Below are positions 1 through 7,318 of a stretch of 16,140 nucleotides of DNA, piece after piece. Made by a program: the position numbers and the translations under genes. The stretch is from Bacteroidales bacterium (lineage in GTDB: Bacteria > Bacteroidota > Bacteroidia > Bacteroidales > UBA932). Where the stretch lies: positions 1 to 16,140 of the forward strand of contig SFMU01000045.1 of assembly GCA_004552965.1 (NCBI GenBank), given 5' to 3'. The notes under the pieces were generated by a model, which searched no databases, was not told the DNA's origin, and saw nothing but the letters and a program-made list of their open reading frames with translations. Within the stretch, counting starts at the first letter, position 1. The number at the start of each line of letters is the position of its first letter.

Positions 1-2
1 TA

Positions 3-1658
3 CCGGCTGAAAGCAGGCCCCTGAAGGCCCTGACCTGGTATTGGGCCGGAGAATGGTATTTCGACTGCCAGGACTATGACCGCTCGATGGAGTACTCGCT
101 CAAGGCGATGAAACTGAGCAAATTCCATCCTGACCCGCTGCTGGAGGCGGACTGCGCCAGCATTCTCTCCATACTCCATTTCAGACGCTCGGACTACCCC
201 AAGGCTATGGAATATGCCGAAAGGACGCTGGAGATAGCCCGTGAGCAGAAAGACATCAGCCGCATATCCACCTCTCTCAACACCCTTGCAGGAATATGCC
301 TGGCCTCGCGTCAGCCCGCCCAGGGAGAGCAATACATCCTGGAAGCCATACATCTGTGCGAGCAGGGGAAGGACAGCCTTAAACTGGCCATAAGATGCGG
401 TATGGCAGCAGAGATCTACCACTCGATGGGAGAGAACCGGAAAAGCCTTGAATACTCGCAAAGGGCCTATGCACTTGATTCATTGTCAGGCAGAACCGAC
501 AAGGCCGCGATAAGGCTGGCCCAGATGGCGGACGCCTGTTACGCCCTCGGAGACCACACGAAGGCGAAGGCTTGTCTGGAGAAGGCAATGCCCGTCCTCA
601 AAGATGCGGGGAACCTCCAGTCCTGGGCGATAAGCGCCAACCTTTACGGTGAGATACTTCTTGAAAGCGGCGAGACTTCAGAGGCTGAGACGTATTTCCG
701 GGAGGCTCTCAAGATATTCTCCCTCAGACGGGACAGATACAACGAAAGCCGCTCCAGGCACGGTCTGAGCAAGTCCCTGCTGGAGTCCGACCCTGCCGAA
801 TCGGCAAGACAGATGCAGATTTACAGCTCTCTGCGCGACTCTCTGTATGACAGCGAGATGAACATGGGCCTGAATGAAATGCATGCCCGTTTCCAGAACG
901 GAAGGCTTCAGTCAGAGAGGGACAGTTACAGGCGTTCCCTTATTTTGCTCAGCGCTCTTCTTGTACTCATCGCACTCGCTACGGCATCATATATCTTTAT
1001 CCGCCGCAGGCGTCTTATGAATACGGCGGAAACTTCGGCCGGCAGCCCTGCTTCGGACTGCAGCCCTGTTTCGGCCTGCAGCCCTGCTTCGGACTCAGAC
1101 AATACTGGCCGGCAGGAACAAGGCACGCAGGCTGAGCAGGGCGGACAAGGCCCGCAGGCTGAGCAGCGCGGACAAAGCCCGCAGGCTGAGCAGAGCGAAC
1201 AAAGCACGCAAGATGAGCCGGGCGAAGATAGCAGACAGTGCGAGCCGGGCGAAAAGAGCATACAGTGCGAGCAGGGCGAAGGGAGCAGACAGTGCGAACA
1301 GAGCGAAGAGAGCGGACAGTGCGAGCAGGGCGAAGAGAGCGAGTTCATCGAAAATCTCGGCGCCCTCATCCGCGAGGCGATGGATTCCGGAAAAGTCGAT
1401 TTCGAAGAGATAGCCTCACGGATGTGCATTTCCCGCACTCATCTCAACAGAAAAGTCAAATCCATCACCGGAGGCACCACCTCCGACCTGGTCCTCAGTT
1501 ACCGCATCGCCAAAGCCAAGGAACTGCTCCTCACCACCGACCTTCCGGTTTGGGAAGTGGCCGAGCAATGCGGCATCAGCGACCCCGCCTACTTCAGCAC
1601 CCTATTCAAGAAAGCAGTAGGCAAATCCCCCGGCCAGTTGAGGAAAGAACGTTCATAG
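3..1658 (+). CDS. Membrane-anchored TPR/AraC-type transcriptional regulator (5' end missing)
   Basis: The reading frame is open to the window edge (first full codon at 3), so the N-terminus lies upstream; the first Met at 87 is only an internal one. Residues below count from that Met. Residues 1-275 are helical tetratricopeptide-like repeats, for example around 37-50, 117-130 and 197-210. A hydrophobic segment at 284-305 followed by four Arg is a single membrane helix. A low-complexity linker (320-417) follows. Residues about 430-520 form an AraC-type double helix-turn-helix, with helices near 438-460 and 486-510. From family knowledge, such proteins place a sensor domain on one side of the membrane and the DNA-binding domain in the cytoplasm. 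The ligand and target genes cannot be read here. It converges with the sugar operon at 1796-4050, so no operon partner is visible downstream. Confidence 0.9.
   Translation, partial: PAESRPLKALTWYWAGEWYFDCQDYDRSMEYSLKAMKLSKFHPDPLLEADCASILSILHFRRSDYPKAMEYAERTLEIAREQKDISRISTSLNTLAGICLASRQPAQGEQYILEAIHLCEQGKDSLKLAIRCGMAAEIYHSMGENRKSLEYSQRAYALDSLSGRTDKAAIRLAQMADACYALGDHTKAKACLEKAMPVLKDAGNLQSWAISANLYGEILLESGETSEAETYFREALKIFSLRRDRYNESRSRHGLSKSLLESDPAESARQMQIYSSLRDSLYDSEMNMGLNEMHARFQNGRLQSERDSYRRSLILLSALLVLIALATASYIFIRRRRLMNTAETSAGSPASDCSPVSACSPASDSDNTGRQEQGTQAEQGGQGPQAEQRGQSPQAEQSEQSTQDEPGEDSRQCEPGEKSIQCEQGEGSRQCEQSEESGQCEQGEESEFIENLGALIREAMDSGKVDFEEIASRMCISRTHLNRKVKSITGGTTSDLVLSYRIAKAKELLLTTDLPVWEVAEQCGISDPAYFSTLFKKAVGKSPGQLRKERS
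1044..1097 (+). repeat. Three 18-bp in-frame tandem repeats
   Basis: Three consecutive 18-bp units (1044-1061, 1062-1079, 1080-1097) encode SPASDC, SPVSAC and SPASDS just after the membrane helix of the TPR/AraC regulator. The units differ by a few bases. Because the length is a multiple of three, gain or loss of a unit keeps the frame. Confidence 0.85.
1122..1337 (+). repeat. Eight 27-bp in-frame tandem repeats coding the linker
   Basis: Eight diverged 27-bp units encode nine-residue units of the form xxQxEQxxx. The first three read GTQAEQGGQ, GPQAEQRGQ and SPQAEQSEQ. Units 5-8 read SRQCEPGEK, SIQCEQGEG, SRQCEQSEE and SGQCEQGEE. The array sits between the membrane helix and the DNA-binding domain. 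The later units are more acidic and each carries a Cys. Unit number could vary between strains without a frameshift. Confidence 0.9.
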
Positions 1659-1689
1659 ATCTCCCGGCGACCAAGCCGGTCAATAATCA

Positions 1690-1734
1690 GGAAGAGTGAC
1701 CGAATCAGTCATAAGACTGTCCAGTCACTCTTCC
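1690..1734. terminator. Nested hairpin between convergent genes
   Basis: GGAAGAGTGAC (1690-1700) pairs perfectly with GTCACTCTTCC (1724-1734). Inside it CAGTC (1706-1710) pairs with GACTG (1715-1719) around an ATAA loop. It lies 31 bases past the stop of the plus-strand regulator and about 60 bases past the stop of the minus-strand ROK gene, so it could end transcripts from both sides. There is no good U-tract on either strand, so intrinsic termination is an inference; it may instead protect 3' ends. Confidence 0.55.
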
Positions 1735-1753
1735 ATATTGCTTTGTCATGGAG

Positions 1754-1768
1754 GCGGATGCTATCCGC
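1754..1768. other. Small hairpin after the ROK kinase gene
   Basis: GCGGAT (1754-1759) and ATCCGC (1763-1768) form a 6-bp GC-rich stem with a three-base loop, 28 bases beyond the minus-strand stop at 1796. It may stabilise or help end the sugar-operon transcript. No U-tract follows. Confidence 0.35.
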
Positions 1769-1795
1769 GCCACGGGCCGGTTGCCTTGATGGATG

Positions 1796-2752
1796 CTACC
1801 ATGCGAGAGCAGAAGCGCCGAGGATGGCGGCATCGGACTCCTTGAGGGAAGTGTAGACGAGTTTAACCTTGTTCTTCCAGAGAGGAAGGAGGTTCTCGTT
1901 CATTGCCCTGAGGATAGGTTCGGTGAGGAACTCCTTGTTTCGTGCAAGACCGCCGAAGAGGACGATTGCCTCAGGTGCGGAGAAGTTCACGAAATCAGCA
2001 AGAGACTGGCCCAGAAGGGTTCCGGTGTAATTGAATATCCTGATGGAGAGTTCGTCACCCTGCCTTGCGGCATCATTGACGTCCTTTGCGGAAATCTTGT
2101 CGAGCTTGCGCAGGAGTGAAGGCTCATCGGTGTTGTCGAGCCATTCGCGGGCTGTCCTTGCGACACCGGTAGCCGAGCAGTAAGCCTCGAGGCAACCCTT
2201 CTTGCCGCAACCGCACTGACGCGCATTAGGGCTTCTGTCGATGATGACATGGCCGAGCTCGCCTGCAAAACCGTCGTGGCCATAGACAAGCTGGCCGTTG
2301 ATGATGATACCGCTTCCGACACCTGTGCCGAGAGTGATCATGATAAAGTCCTTCATACCCTTGGCGGATCCGTAGTGCATCTCACCGAGAGCGGCAGCAT
2401 TGGCATCGTTGGTGAGGGAAACCGGCATGCCGTCCATGGCCTCGGTAAGGAGCTTTGCGAAAGGAATCTCGCCATTGTTGCCCCAGGTGAGGTTCACAGC
2501 GTTCTCGATGGTTCCGGTATAGTGGTTTGCATTCGGAGCTCCGACACCGACTCCACGAACCTGACCTTCAACGCCAGCCTCCTTGATGATCTTCTTGAGG
2601 GCCTCTGCAAGTTCAGCGATGTACGGTTCAACAACGTCATGATTGTCGGAACGGATGACAGTCTGTGCAAGTACATTACCGTTTTTGTCAACGACACCGC
2701 ATTTTGAGGTCTGACCACCGATGTCAACACCTACTACATAGTCTTTTTCCAT
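1796..2752 (-). CDS. ROK-family sugar kinase (probable glucokinase)
   Basis: A 318-residue protein of usual ROK length. Visible motifs in order are the N-terminal phosphate loop VGVDIGGQTSK (7-17), the catalytic region TNDANAAALGE (114-124, catalytic Asp116), the glycine-rich LGTGVGSGI (141-149), the sugar-binding GELGH (164-168), and the ROK zinc signature with His168, Cys180, Cys182 and Cys187 followed by Glu189. ROK kinases phosphorylate hexoses or N-acetylhexosamines with ATP in the cytoplasm. The gene lies 35 bases downstream of a FucP-type sugar carrier on the same strand, which makes a glucose or related hexose substrate likely, but the exact sugar is not proven. No DNA-binding N-terminal domain is present, so it is a kinase and not an NagC/Mlc-type repressor. 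The start is ATG at 2752, with no clear Shine-Dalgarno. Confidence 0.92.
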   Translation of the reverse strand: MEKDYVVGVDIGGQTSKCGVVDKNGNVLAQTVIRSDNHDVVEPYIAELAEALKKIIKEAGVEGQVRGVGVGAPNANHYTGTIENAVNLTWGNNGEIPFAKLLTEAMDGMPVSLTNDANAAALGEMHYGSAKGMKDFIMITLGTGVGSGIIINGQLVYGHDGFAGELGHVIIDRSPNARQCGCGKKGCLEAYCSATGVARTAREWLDNTDEPSLLRKLDKISAKDVNDAARQGDELSIRIFNYTGTLLGQSLADFVNFSAPEAIVLFGGLARNKEFLTEPILRAMNENLLPLWKNKVKLVYTSLKESDAAILGASALAW

Positions 2753-2787
2753 AGTACAAAAAAATTTTTGAAGATTCTTTATTCAAC

Positions 2788-4050
2788 TTATTCAACTGGA
2801 ATGTCCTGGTTGACGTTCTTGCTTCCGATGAGGGCATAGTAGAGGAGATAACCGAGGCAGGCGATAAGCAGCCAGTAGCTCTCTATCGAACCGACTTTGT
2901 CGGCAAGCACGTTCTGGAGGAACGGAATGATACCGCCACCGCAGACAAGGGTCATGAATATTCCGGATGCCGGAGCTGTGTACTTTCCGAGACCCTCGGC
3001 GGCGAGATTGAAGATTGCGCCCCACATGACCGAGGTGCAAAGACCGCAGGCTGTGATGAATACGAGGGCTACCGGAAGTTCCTTTCCGAACATTGCGATC
3101 TTGGCAGTCTCAGGGATGAAGATGAAGCAGAGAAGGAAGACGATTGCTGCCAGCGAGGTGGAGGTAAGCATTGCCTTCGAAGACACCTTTCCGCCGATTG
3201 CGCCGCCGGCAAGACGGCCGATCATCATGCAGAACCAGTAGGCACCGATCATGGTACCGGTGAGTGCCGGTCCCACCCAAGGAATCTCTGAAAAATAGAT
3301 GTTGGCTGTGTTCGGAATGCCGACCTCAATACCTACATAGAAGAATATGGCAATGGCTCCGAGAACGAAATGACGGAATGACATAGGTCCGTAATGATCC
3401 TTTCTGACATCGCCCGCAAGGCGGGAAGCCCTTTCCTCAGGAGTCTCCATGTGAGGCTCAGGAATCTTCGTGAGGGCGATGATGACAGCTGCAAGAGCGA
3501 AGATGGCCATGGCAATCAGCATTGCAGGGGCTGCATCCTTTACCGAGGCGTTGTCAAGCGAACCGCCGACAAGGTAGCCAAGAAGGATCGGGGCAATCGT
3601 GCCGCCGATGGAGTTGCAGGAACCTCCAAGCTGGATGAGACGGTTGCCTGTGTTTCCGCCACCGCCGAGAGTGTTGAGCATCGGGTTCACGACGATGTTG
3701 AGCATGCACATCGAGAAACCGGCGATGAAGGCGCCGACTACATAGACGGCAAAACTCTCTGCAGGGCCTGAGATCCACTGGACAGCCACACCGGCAAGGC
3801 CGACGATGACTGCTGCAAGGGCAGTGAATTTGTAGCCCTTCCTCTTGAGGATGATGCCGGCAGGAATGCCCATGCAGGCATAAGCGATGAAGTTGGCAAG
3901 GGTTCCAAGTTGTGAAAGAGCCTTGGTTGCTCCGAACTGATTGGTGACGATTACACCCATCGAACCTGCGAAATTGGTAACGAATGCAATCATGAAGAAC
4001 AGTGCAAACATTACGATGATTGCAGGCAAATGTTGATTCTTATTAGCCAT
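2788..4050 (-). CDS. MFS sugar:proton symporter, FucP/GluP type
   Basis: About 420 residues with roughly 12 hydrophobic segments, typical of the major facilitator superfamily. The N-terminal stretch from MANKNQHLPAI and the conserved region with NPMLNTLGGG and NTGNRLIQLGGSCNSIGG, where a Gly/Asn-rich loop precedes the next helix, resemble the fucose/glucose/galactose permease family. It would import a hexose with protons across the inner membrane for the ROK kinase 35 bases downstream. I chose the start at 4050 because MANKNQ directly precedes the first helix. In-frame ATGs at 4083 and 4116 would add an extension of 11 or 22 residues that looks like a leader. A -7-like box at 4155-4162 does not exclude the 4116 start. 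The exact sugar cannot be read. Confidence 0.9.
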   Translation of the reverse strand: MANKNQHLPAIIVMFALFFMIAFVTNFAGSMGVIVTNQFGATKALSQLGTLANFIAYACMGIPAGIILKRKGYKFTALAAVIVGLAGVAVQWISGPAESFAVYVVGAFIAGFSMCMLNIVVNPMLNTLGGGGNTGNRLIQLGGSCNSIGGTIAPILLGYLVGGSLDNASVKDAAPAMLIAMAIFALAAVIIALTKIPEPHMETPEERASRLAGDVRKDHYGPMSFRHFVLGAIAIFFYVGIEVGIPNTANIYFSEIPWVGPALTGTMIGAYWFCMMIGRLAGGAIGGKVSSKAMLTSTSLAAIVFLLCFIFIPETAKIAMFGKELPVALVFITACGLCTSVMWGAIFNLAAEGLGKYTAPASGIFMTLVCGGGIIPFLQNVLADKVGSIESYWLLIACLGYLLYYALIGSKNVNQDIPVE

Positions 4051-4154
4051 TTGAGTATTGTTAATTAGTGTTATCCTTTCCATTGGCAAGTCTTCTGTCC
4101 GGCATCGCGTCGACATGCCGTCATCAAGCCTCCATTCATAACAGCTATCTTCAA

Positions 4155-4162
4155 CAAATATA
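4155..4162 (-). promoter_or_regulatory. Putative -7 box of the sugar operon
   Basis: Read on the minus strand this is TATATTTG, matching the Bacteroides -7 consensus TAnnTTTG. It lies about 105 bases before the chosen MFS start (39 before the alternative ATG at 4116). I see no TTTG at the -33 distance, so the call is moderate. The other candidate promoter for this operon is at 4436-4467. Confidence 0.4.
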
Positions 4163-4265
4163 ACAAACTTTTTGGATATGTAGAATGAATTTGGGATTCG
4201 CTGCCGGCAAACACCTTTTTTGTATAAGATTCAGCTTCGAGAGACAGGAAATGCGGTTGGGAAAG

Positions 4266-4327
4266 ACCTTCCGGATGCGGTTCGCCACCTTCCGGATGCG
4301 GCTCGCCACCTTGCGGATCTGTTCGCC
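4266..4327. repeat. Three 21-bp intergenic tandem repeats
   Basis: Units at 4266-4286 and 4287-4307 differ by one base (core CTTCCGGATGCGG then TTCGCC or CTCGCC). A diverged 20-base unit follows at 4308-4327, and a weaker relative is visible at about 4248-4263. They lie between the terminator at 4341-4379 and the -7 box at 4155-4162, in a stretch with no credible gene. Open frames run through them on both strands (a minus-strand frame would read IRKVASR-like heptads), but these also run through the terminator and show no other coding sign. Confidence 0.75.
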
Positions 4328-4340
4328 AGCTTGCTGCAAT

Positions 4341-4379
4341 AAAAAAAGAAGGCTGCCGCTTTCCCCAAAACGACAGCCT
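4341..4379 (-). terminator. Strong intrinsic terminator
   Basis: Read on the minus strand, AGGCTGTCG (4379-4371) pairs with CGGCAGCCT (4358-4350): nine pairs including one U-G, with a 12-base loop. TTCTTTTTTT-like sequence follows (seven A on the plus strand at 4341-4347). It is the best intrinsic terminator in the window. It would end either the candidate small RNA or a read-through transcript of the AraC gene at 4558. Confidence 0.8.
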
Positions 4380-4430
4380 ATATATAAAACGAACTTAACA
4401 AATAGACAACAAAAGAACTTTTGTCTGTCC
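4341..4430 (-). ncRNA. Candidate small RNA or attenuated leader, about 90 nt
   Basis: A Bacteroides-type promoter (4436-4467) is followed on the minus strand by about 90 bases with no convincing frame, ending in a strong intrinsic terminator (4341-4379). The 5' part can fold into a hairpin, ACAAAA and TTTTGT around GTTC (about 4406-4421), and a U/A-rich single-stranded stretch separates it from the terminator stem. Such a promoter plus short stem-loop plus terminator is how many bacterial small RNAs look. The alternative is a 5' leader of the MFS-ROK operon with a regulated terminator. It does not resemble 4.5S RNA, and I recognise no known RNA family. The start site is inferred from promoter spacing, so the 5' end is approximate. 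Confidence 0.45.
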
Positions 4431-4435
4431 GAATG

Positions 4436-4467
4436 CAAAGATATACATCTTTTGGAATATTTACAAT
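4436..4467 (-). promoter_or_regulatory. Bacteroides-type promoter in the 4.1-4.5 kb spacer
   Basis: On the minus strand ATTG (4467-4464) is followed by 20 bases and TATCTTTG (4443-4436). The -7 box is a full match to TAnnTTTG, and the -33 box matches TTTG at three of four bases with usual spacing. The start site would be near 4430. It lies about 90 bases past the AraC gene stop and points toward the terminator at 4341-4379. Confidence 0.6.
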
Positions 4468-4498
4468 GTTTTATGTAATTTTTTAAATCGGTTTTTGT

Positions 4499-4539
4499 AA
4501 AAAAATATAAGCGCGACCCCTATCTTGCTCATTGTCGCG
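4499..4539 (-). terminator. Terminator of the AraC-type regulator
   Basis: On the minus strand, 18 bases after the stop of the AraC gene, CGCGAC (4539-4534) pairs with GTCGCG (4517-4512) across a 16-base loop. The tail CTTATATTTTTTTA follows. The stem is short but all strong or near-strong pairs, and the T-run is good. Confidence 0.55.
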
Positions 4540-4557
4540 AAGATACGGACAAGAATC

Positions 4558-5469
4558 TCAACTGTTCCGGTAGGCCAATGGGGTCATTCCCGTATGACTC
4601 TTGAAGAACTTGTGGAAAACGGCGGAGTCCACGAAATGGAGGCGGTAGACTATCTCCTTGATACTCATGTCTGTATATTTCAGCATATTCTTGGCTTCAA
4701 GAATGACATAGGCATCGATCCACTCCGGGGCCGAACGCCCGCTGACCTGCTTGATGAGTTTGGAGAGGTACTTCGGTGACAGACCCATCCGCGAGGCATA
4801 GAAGGCAACACCCCTCTCCGAGGTATGATATTCAGCGACCAGGGAGATGAAGTGCCTGTAGATCAGATTCGCCCGGACCGTGGACGATGGCAGGGCGTAC
4901 TGGGGAGTGACAGTCCCCGGCTCCGGTTCCTCAAGTCTGGAACTGAGGCAGTAGAAGAAAGAGGTCATCAGAGAACCGATTGCACGCTTCCGGTCCGGAG
5001 AGTCGGTCTTCAGCAGGCTGTTGAACAGCGAGAAATACTTGTTGCACAGGGAAAGGGCCTCCCGGGTAAGGTGGAAGCAGGGGTCTGCAAGGACATTGAG
5101 CCTGTCGTTGAACAGTTTCTTCAGGTCGAAACTCAAGCTTGACAGGAATTCGGATGACACTGCCAGCACGGTGAAGTTGAGCGAAGACCTGTCCGGGTCA
5201 TTCACCACTTTGATGATGTTGCCGGGGGCGCTGACCAGCATCGTGTGGCTCTTCACGGTGTAGGTGTTCAGATTGATCTCGACGTCTATTTCCCCCGAGT
5301 TGCAGAACATTATTATGTAGGCATTGCAACGGCAGGGATACCTCAGGATCATAAGATTGTCGTTGAACCGGACGTGAATGATGAAAAAGTCATTGTCCAT
5401 GCCGATTACATCCTTCTCCGGTACCATTCTTATGAGTTGTTTCAGGCCGATGTCAGGTAGTGATTCCAT
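4558..5469 (-). CDS. AraC-family transcriptional regulator
   Basis: 303 residues, the usual length for the family. The N-terminal part (about 25-160) reads like the beta-rich cupin sensor domain of AraC regulators. The C-terminal 100 residues form the double helix-turn-helix: first near 220-244 (GVAFYASRMGLSPKYLSKLI), second near 269-294, ending in the family-typical TPLAYR. It is soluble, with no signal peptide or membrane helix. It is transcribed away from the TolC-type export operon that starts at 5726, an arrangement that suggests it controls that operon and perhaps itself. The effector is unknown. The start at 5469 fits a promoter at 5490-5521, which would leave a leader of only about a dozen bases. 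Confidence 0.9.
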   Translation of the reverse strand: MESLPDIGLKQLIRMVPEKDVIGMDNDFFIIHVRFNDNLMILRYPCRCNAYIIMFCNSGEIDVEINLNTYTVKSHTMLVSAPGNIIKVVNDPDRSSLNFTVLAVSSEFLSSLSFDLKKLFNDRLNVLADPCFHLTREALSLCNKYFSLFNSLLKTDSPDRKRAIGSLMTSFFYCLSSRLEEPEPGTVTPQYALPSSTVRANLIYRHFISLVAEYHTSERGVAFYASRMGLSPKYLSKLIKQVSGRSAPEWIDAYVILEAKNMLKYTDMSIKEIVYRLHFVDSAVFHKFFKSHTGMTPLAYRNS

Positions 5470-5489
5470 ATTCCGAGGATTGGTTTACG

Positions 5490-5521
5490 CAAAGATAGAT
5501 GGGGAAACCGATAATTGCAAG
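5490..5521 (-). promoter_or_regulatory. Promoter of the AraC-type regulator
   Basis: On the minus strand CTTG (5521-5518) is followed by 20 bases and TATCTTTG (5497-5490), a full match to the Bacteroides -7 box with a three-of-four -33 box. It lies about 20 bases before the start codon at 5469. On the plus strand a weaker ATTG, 19 bases, TACCTTTTG (5514-5545) overlaps its -33 end and could be part of the divergent export-operon promoter. Confidence 0.6.
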
Positions 5522-5606
5522 TTTTTCTCAAAATTCTACCTTTTGACAATATATTGGAAAAATCGCAACACTTATCCATTCCAGTATGGCAAATGATTTG
5601 CATAGC

Positions 5607-5640
5607 CTGACATCCGGATTTTCAATGAATATCATGTCAG
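5607..5640. promoter_or_regulatory. Inverted repeat, candidate operator, upstream of the export operon
   Basis: CTGACAT (5607-5613) and ATGTCAG (5634-5640) are perfect inverted copies, with a small nested TTCA-A-TGAA near the centre. A further TTGACAGG occurs at 5663-5670. The site lies in the divergent spacer about 85-120 bases before the tolC-like start. Binding by the neighbouring AraC regulator is an inference; a transcribed hairpin is also possible. Confidence 0.35.
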
Positions 5641-5725
5641 ACATACGCCAATTTGCGTCATGGTTGACAGGCGATTCAAGGAGAACTTTTAACAAAAGAT
5701 ATTAACGGAAAACGACCATCAAGAC

Positions 5726-7249
5726 ATGACAATGAAATCATTTACCAGAGGCATCCTGCCGGTGATCCTGGCCGCAATGGTCCAGATGAACGCAAATGCG
5801 CAGATGCTGTCGCTTGAAGAATGCAGAAGGATGGCAGTGGAGAACAACAGGGAACTGGAACAGGCCAGGACTGCCATCAAGATGTCTGAATATGACAGGA
5901 AAATCGCGAGGGCTGCATACACGCCGGACATTTCTGTCAAAGGCACTTACATGTACAACAACCAGGGAATCGCCCTGATCGGCGATGAGCAGTCGGAGAG
6001 ACTTCGCAACATGGGAACTGCCGTCCAGGGTCAGGTCCAGGGATTCACCCAGAGCCTGATGGGGGCCATCCAGTCCAATCCGCAGGCTCTCGCCGAGTAC
6101 ATGAAAAGCCCGATGTGGCAGACTGTGCTCGGGAGCCTGTCACAGGCTGACATGTCGGAAGCCCTCAACGCAATAGGGCAGGAGGTTGATGATGCCCTTC
6201 ACCCTGACATCGAGCACGTTGTGGCCGGAGGAGTGTTCCTGATGCAGCCGGTGTTCGCGGGAGGCAAGATTGTCGCGTCCAACCGGATAGCCAGACTGGC
6301 GGAAGAACTCTCTTGCTCGAAGTACGACCAGAAGTACCAGGAGGTGCTGACGACTGTCGAACAGACATATTGGCAGGTTGTCTCGCTCGCAGGGAAGAAG
6401 CGGCTCGCGGAATCATATTCAGACCTCCTTCACAAGATGGAGAGAGATGTCGAGTTGTCTGTCGAGGAGGGGGTTTCGACGAAGTCGGACCTGCTTCAGG
6501 TCAGAGTCAAGGCAAACGAGGCCGACATGCTCAAGACCAAGGCAGAGAATGGTCTGGCCCTTTCCAAGATGCTTCTGTGCAAGCAGATAGGTCTGGATCT
6601 CGATTCAAGTATCATGCTTGCCGATGAAGAGTCCGGGGAGATTGAGGCCGCACCGAAGGATTCGGGGAAGAGCATGGAGGACATATTCCGTGACAGGCCT
6701 GAAATCAGGAGTCTCGGTACCGCTGTGCAGATCTATGACAGCAAGGTCAAGGTGGCGAGGGCTGACATGATGCCGACTGTGGCTCTGACAGCGGGATACC
6801 TGGTCACCAACCCGAATCTGAAGAACGGATTCCAGAAGGACTGGGGAGGATTCCTGAGCGCGGGAGTCGCAGTCAGTGTCCCGATATTCCATGGTTTCGA
6901 GGCTGCGAACAAGACTCGGAAGGCCAAGGCGGAGGCTGCCCTGTACCGCAGCCAGCTCCAGGATGCCAAGGAGATGGTCACCCTCCAGGTCAGCCAGCTC
7001 AGGAAGCAGGAGGCCGAAGCGGCAGAGAAGCTAGGCATGGCAAGGGCCAATCTGGACTGCGCGGAGGAGAACCTGAGGACTGCGACAGTGGGCTTCGCGG
7101 AAGGTGTCATCGATGCAAACACGGCCCTGGCTGCACAGACAGCATGGCTGCAGGCTCATTCTGAATATATCGATTCAGGCATCGAGTTGCGTATGCTGGG
7201 AACCAGCCTCAACATGGCTGAGGGCAATGACCTTCCAGAAAGCAGATAG
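5726..7249 (+). CDS. TolC-family outer-membrane efflux protein
   Basis: 507 residues, typical of TolC/OEP proteins. The N-terminus has a basic start, a hydrophobic core and an ANA-Q cleavage site after residue 25, so it is exported. The mature start LSLEECRRMAVENNRELEQAR is the usual first helix of OEP proteins. Two long helical repeat halves follow, the second beginning around residue 310 with RPEIRSLGTAVQIYDSKVKVARA and then PTVALTAGYL. It would trimerise as the outer-membrane channel of the export system encoded by the next three genes. It begins an operon: the adaptor starts 69 bases later. The start at 5726 is followed by a second in-frame ATG at 5732, and either gives a working signal peptide. 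Confidence 0.93.
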   Translation: MTMKSFTRGILPVILAAMVQMNANAQMLSLEECRRMAVENNRELEQARTAIKMSEYDRKIARAAYTPDISVKGTYMYNNQGIALIGDEQSERLRNMGTAVQGQVQGFTQSLMGAIQSNPQALAEYMKSPMWQTVLGSLSQADMSEALNAIGQEVDDALHPDIEHVVAGGVFLMQPVFAGGKIVASNRIARLAEELSCSKYDQKYQEVLTTVEQTYWQVVSLAGKKRLAESYSDLLHKMERDVELSVEEGVSTKSDLLQVRVKANEADMLKTKAENGLALSKMLLCKQIGLDLDSSIMLADEESGEIEAAPKDSGKSMEDIFRDRPEIRSLGTAVQIYDSKVKVARADMMPTVALTAGYLVTNPNLKNGFQKDWGGFLSAGVAVSVPIFHGFEAANKTRKAKAEAALYRSQLQDAKEMVTLQVSQLRKQEAEAAEKLGMARANLDCAEENLRTATVGFAEGVIDANTALAAQTAWLQAHSEYIDSGIELRMLGTSLNMAEGNDLPESR

Positions 7250-7318
7250 CAAGGGATGCAGCAGGCACGGGAATCCCGTGCAAGCGAAACGGAAAAAACA
7301 AGAAAAAAGATAAAAACC

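Noticed and set aside
1122..1337. CRISPR-like array because of regular repeats
   Set aside because: The 27-bp units are contiguous with no spacers and stay in frame within a gene.
926..1438. Minus-strand open frame with a Cys-rich repeated protein (CSHC-type units)
   Set aside because: It is the antisense shadow of the tandem repeats in the TPR/AraC gene. The Cys pattern arises from the repeat codons, and the plus frame has clear domains at both ends.
4151..4478. Overlapping open frames on both strands (about 95 codons each) in the spacer
   Set aside because: They cross the intrinsic terminator and the promoter boxes and have low-complexity, Arg/Cys-rich composition. A non-coding reading explains the region better.
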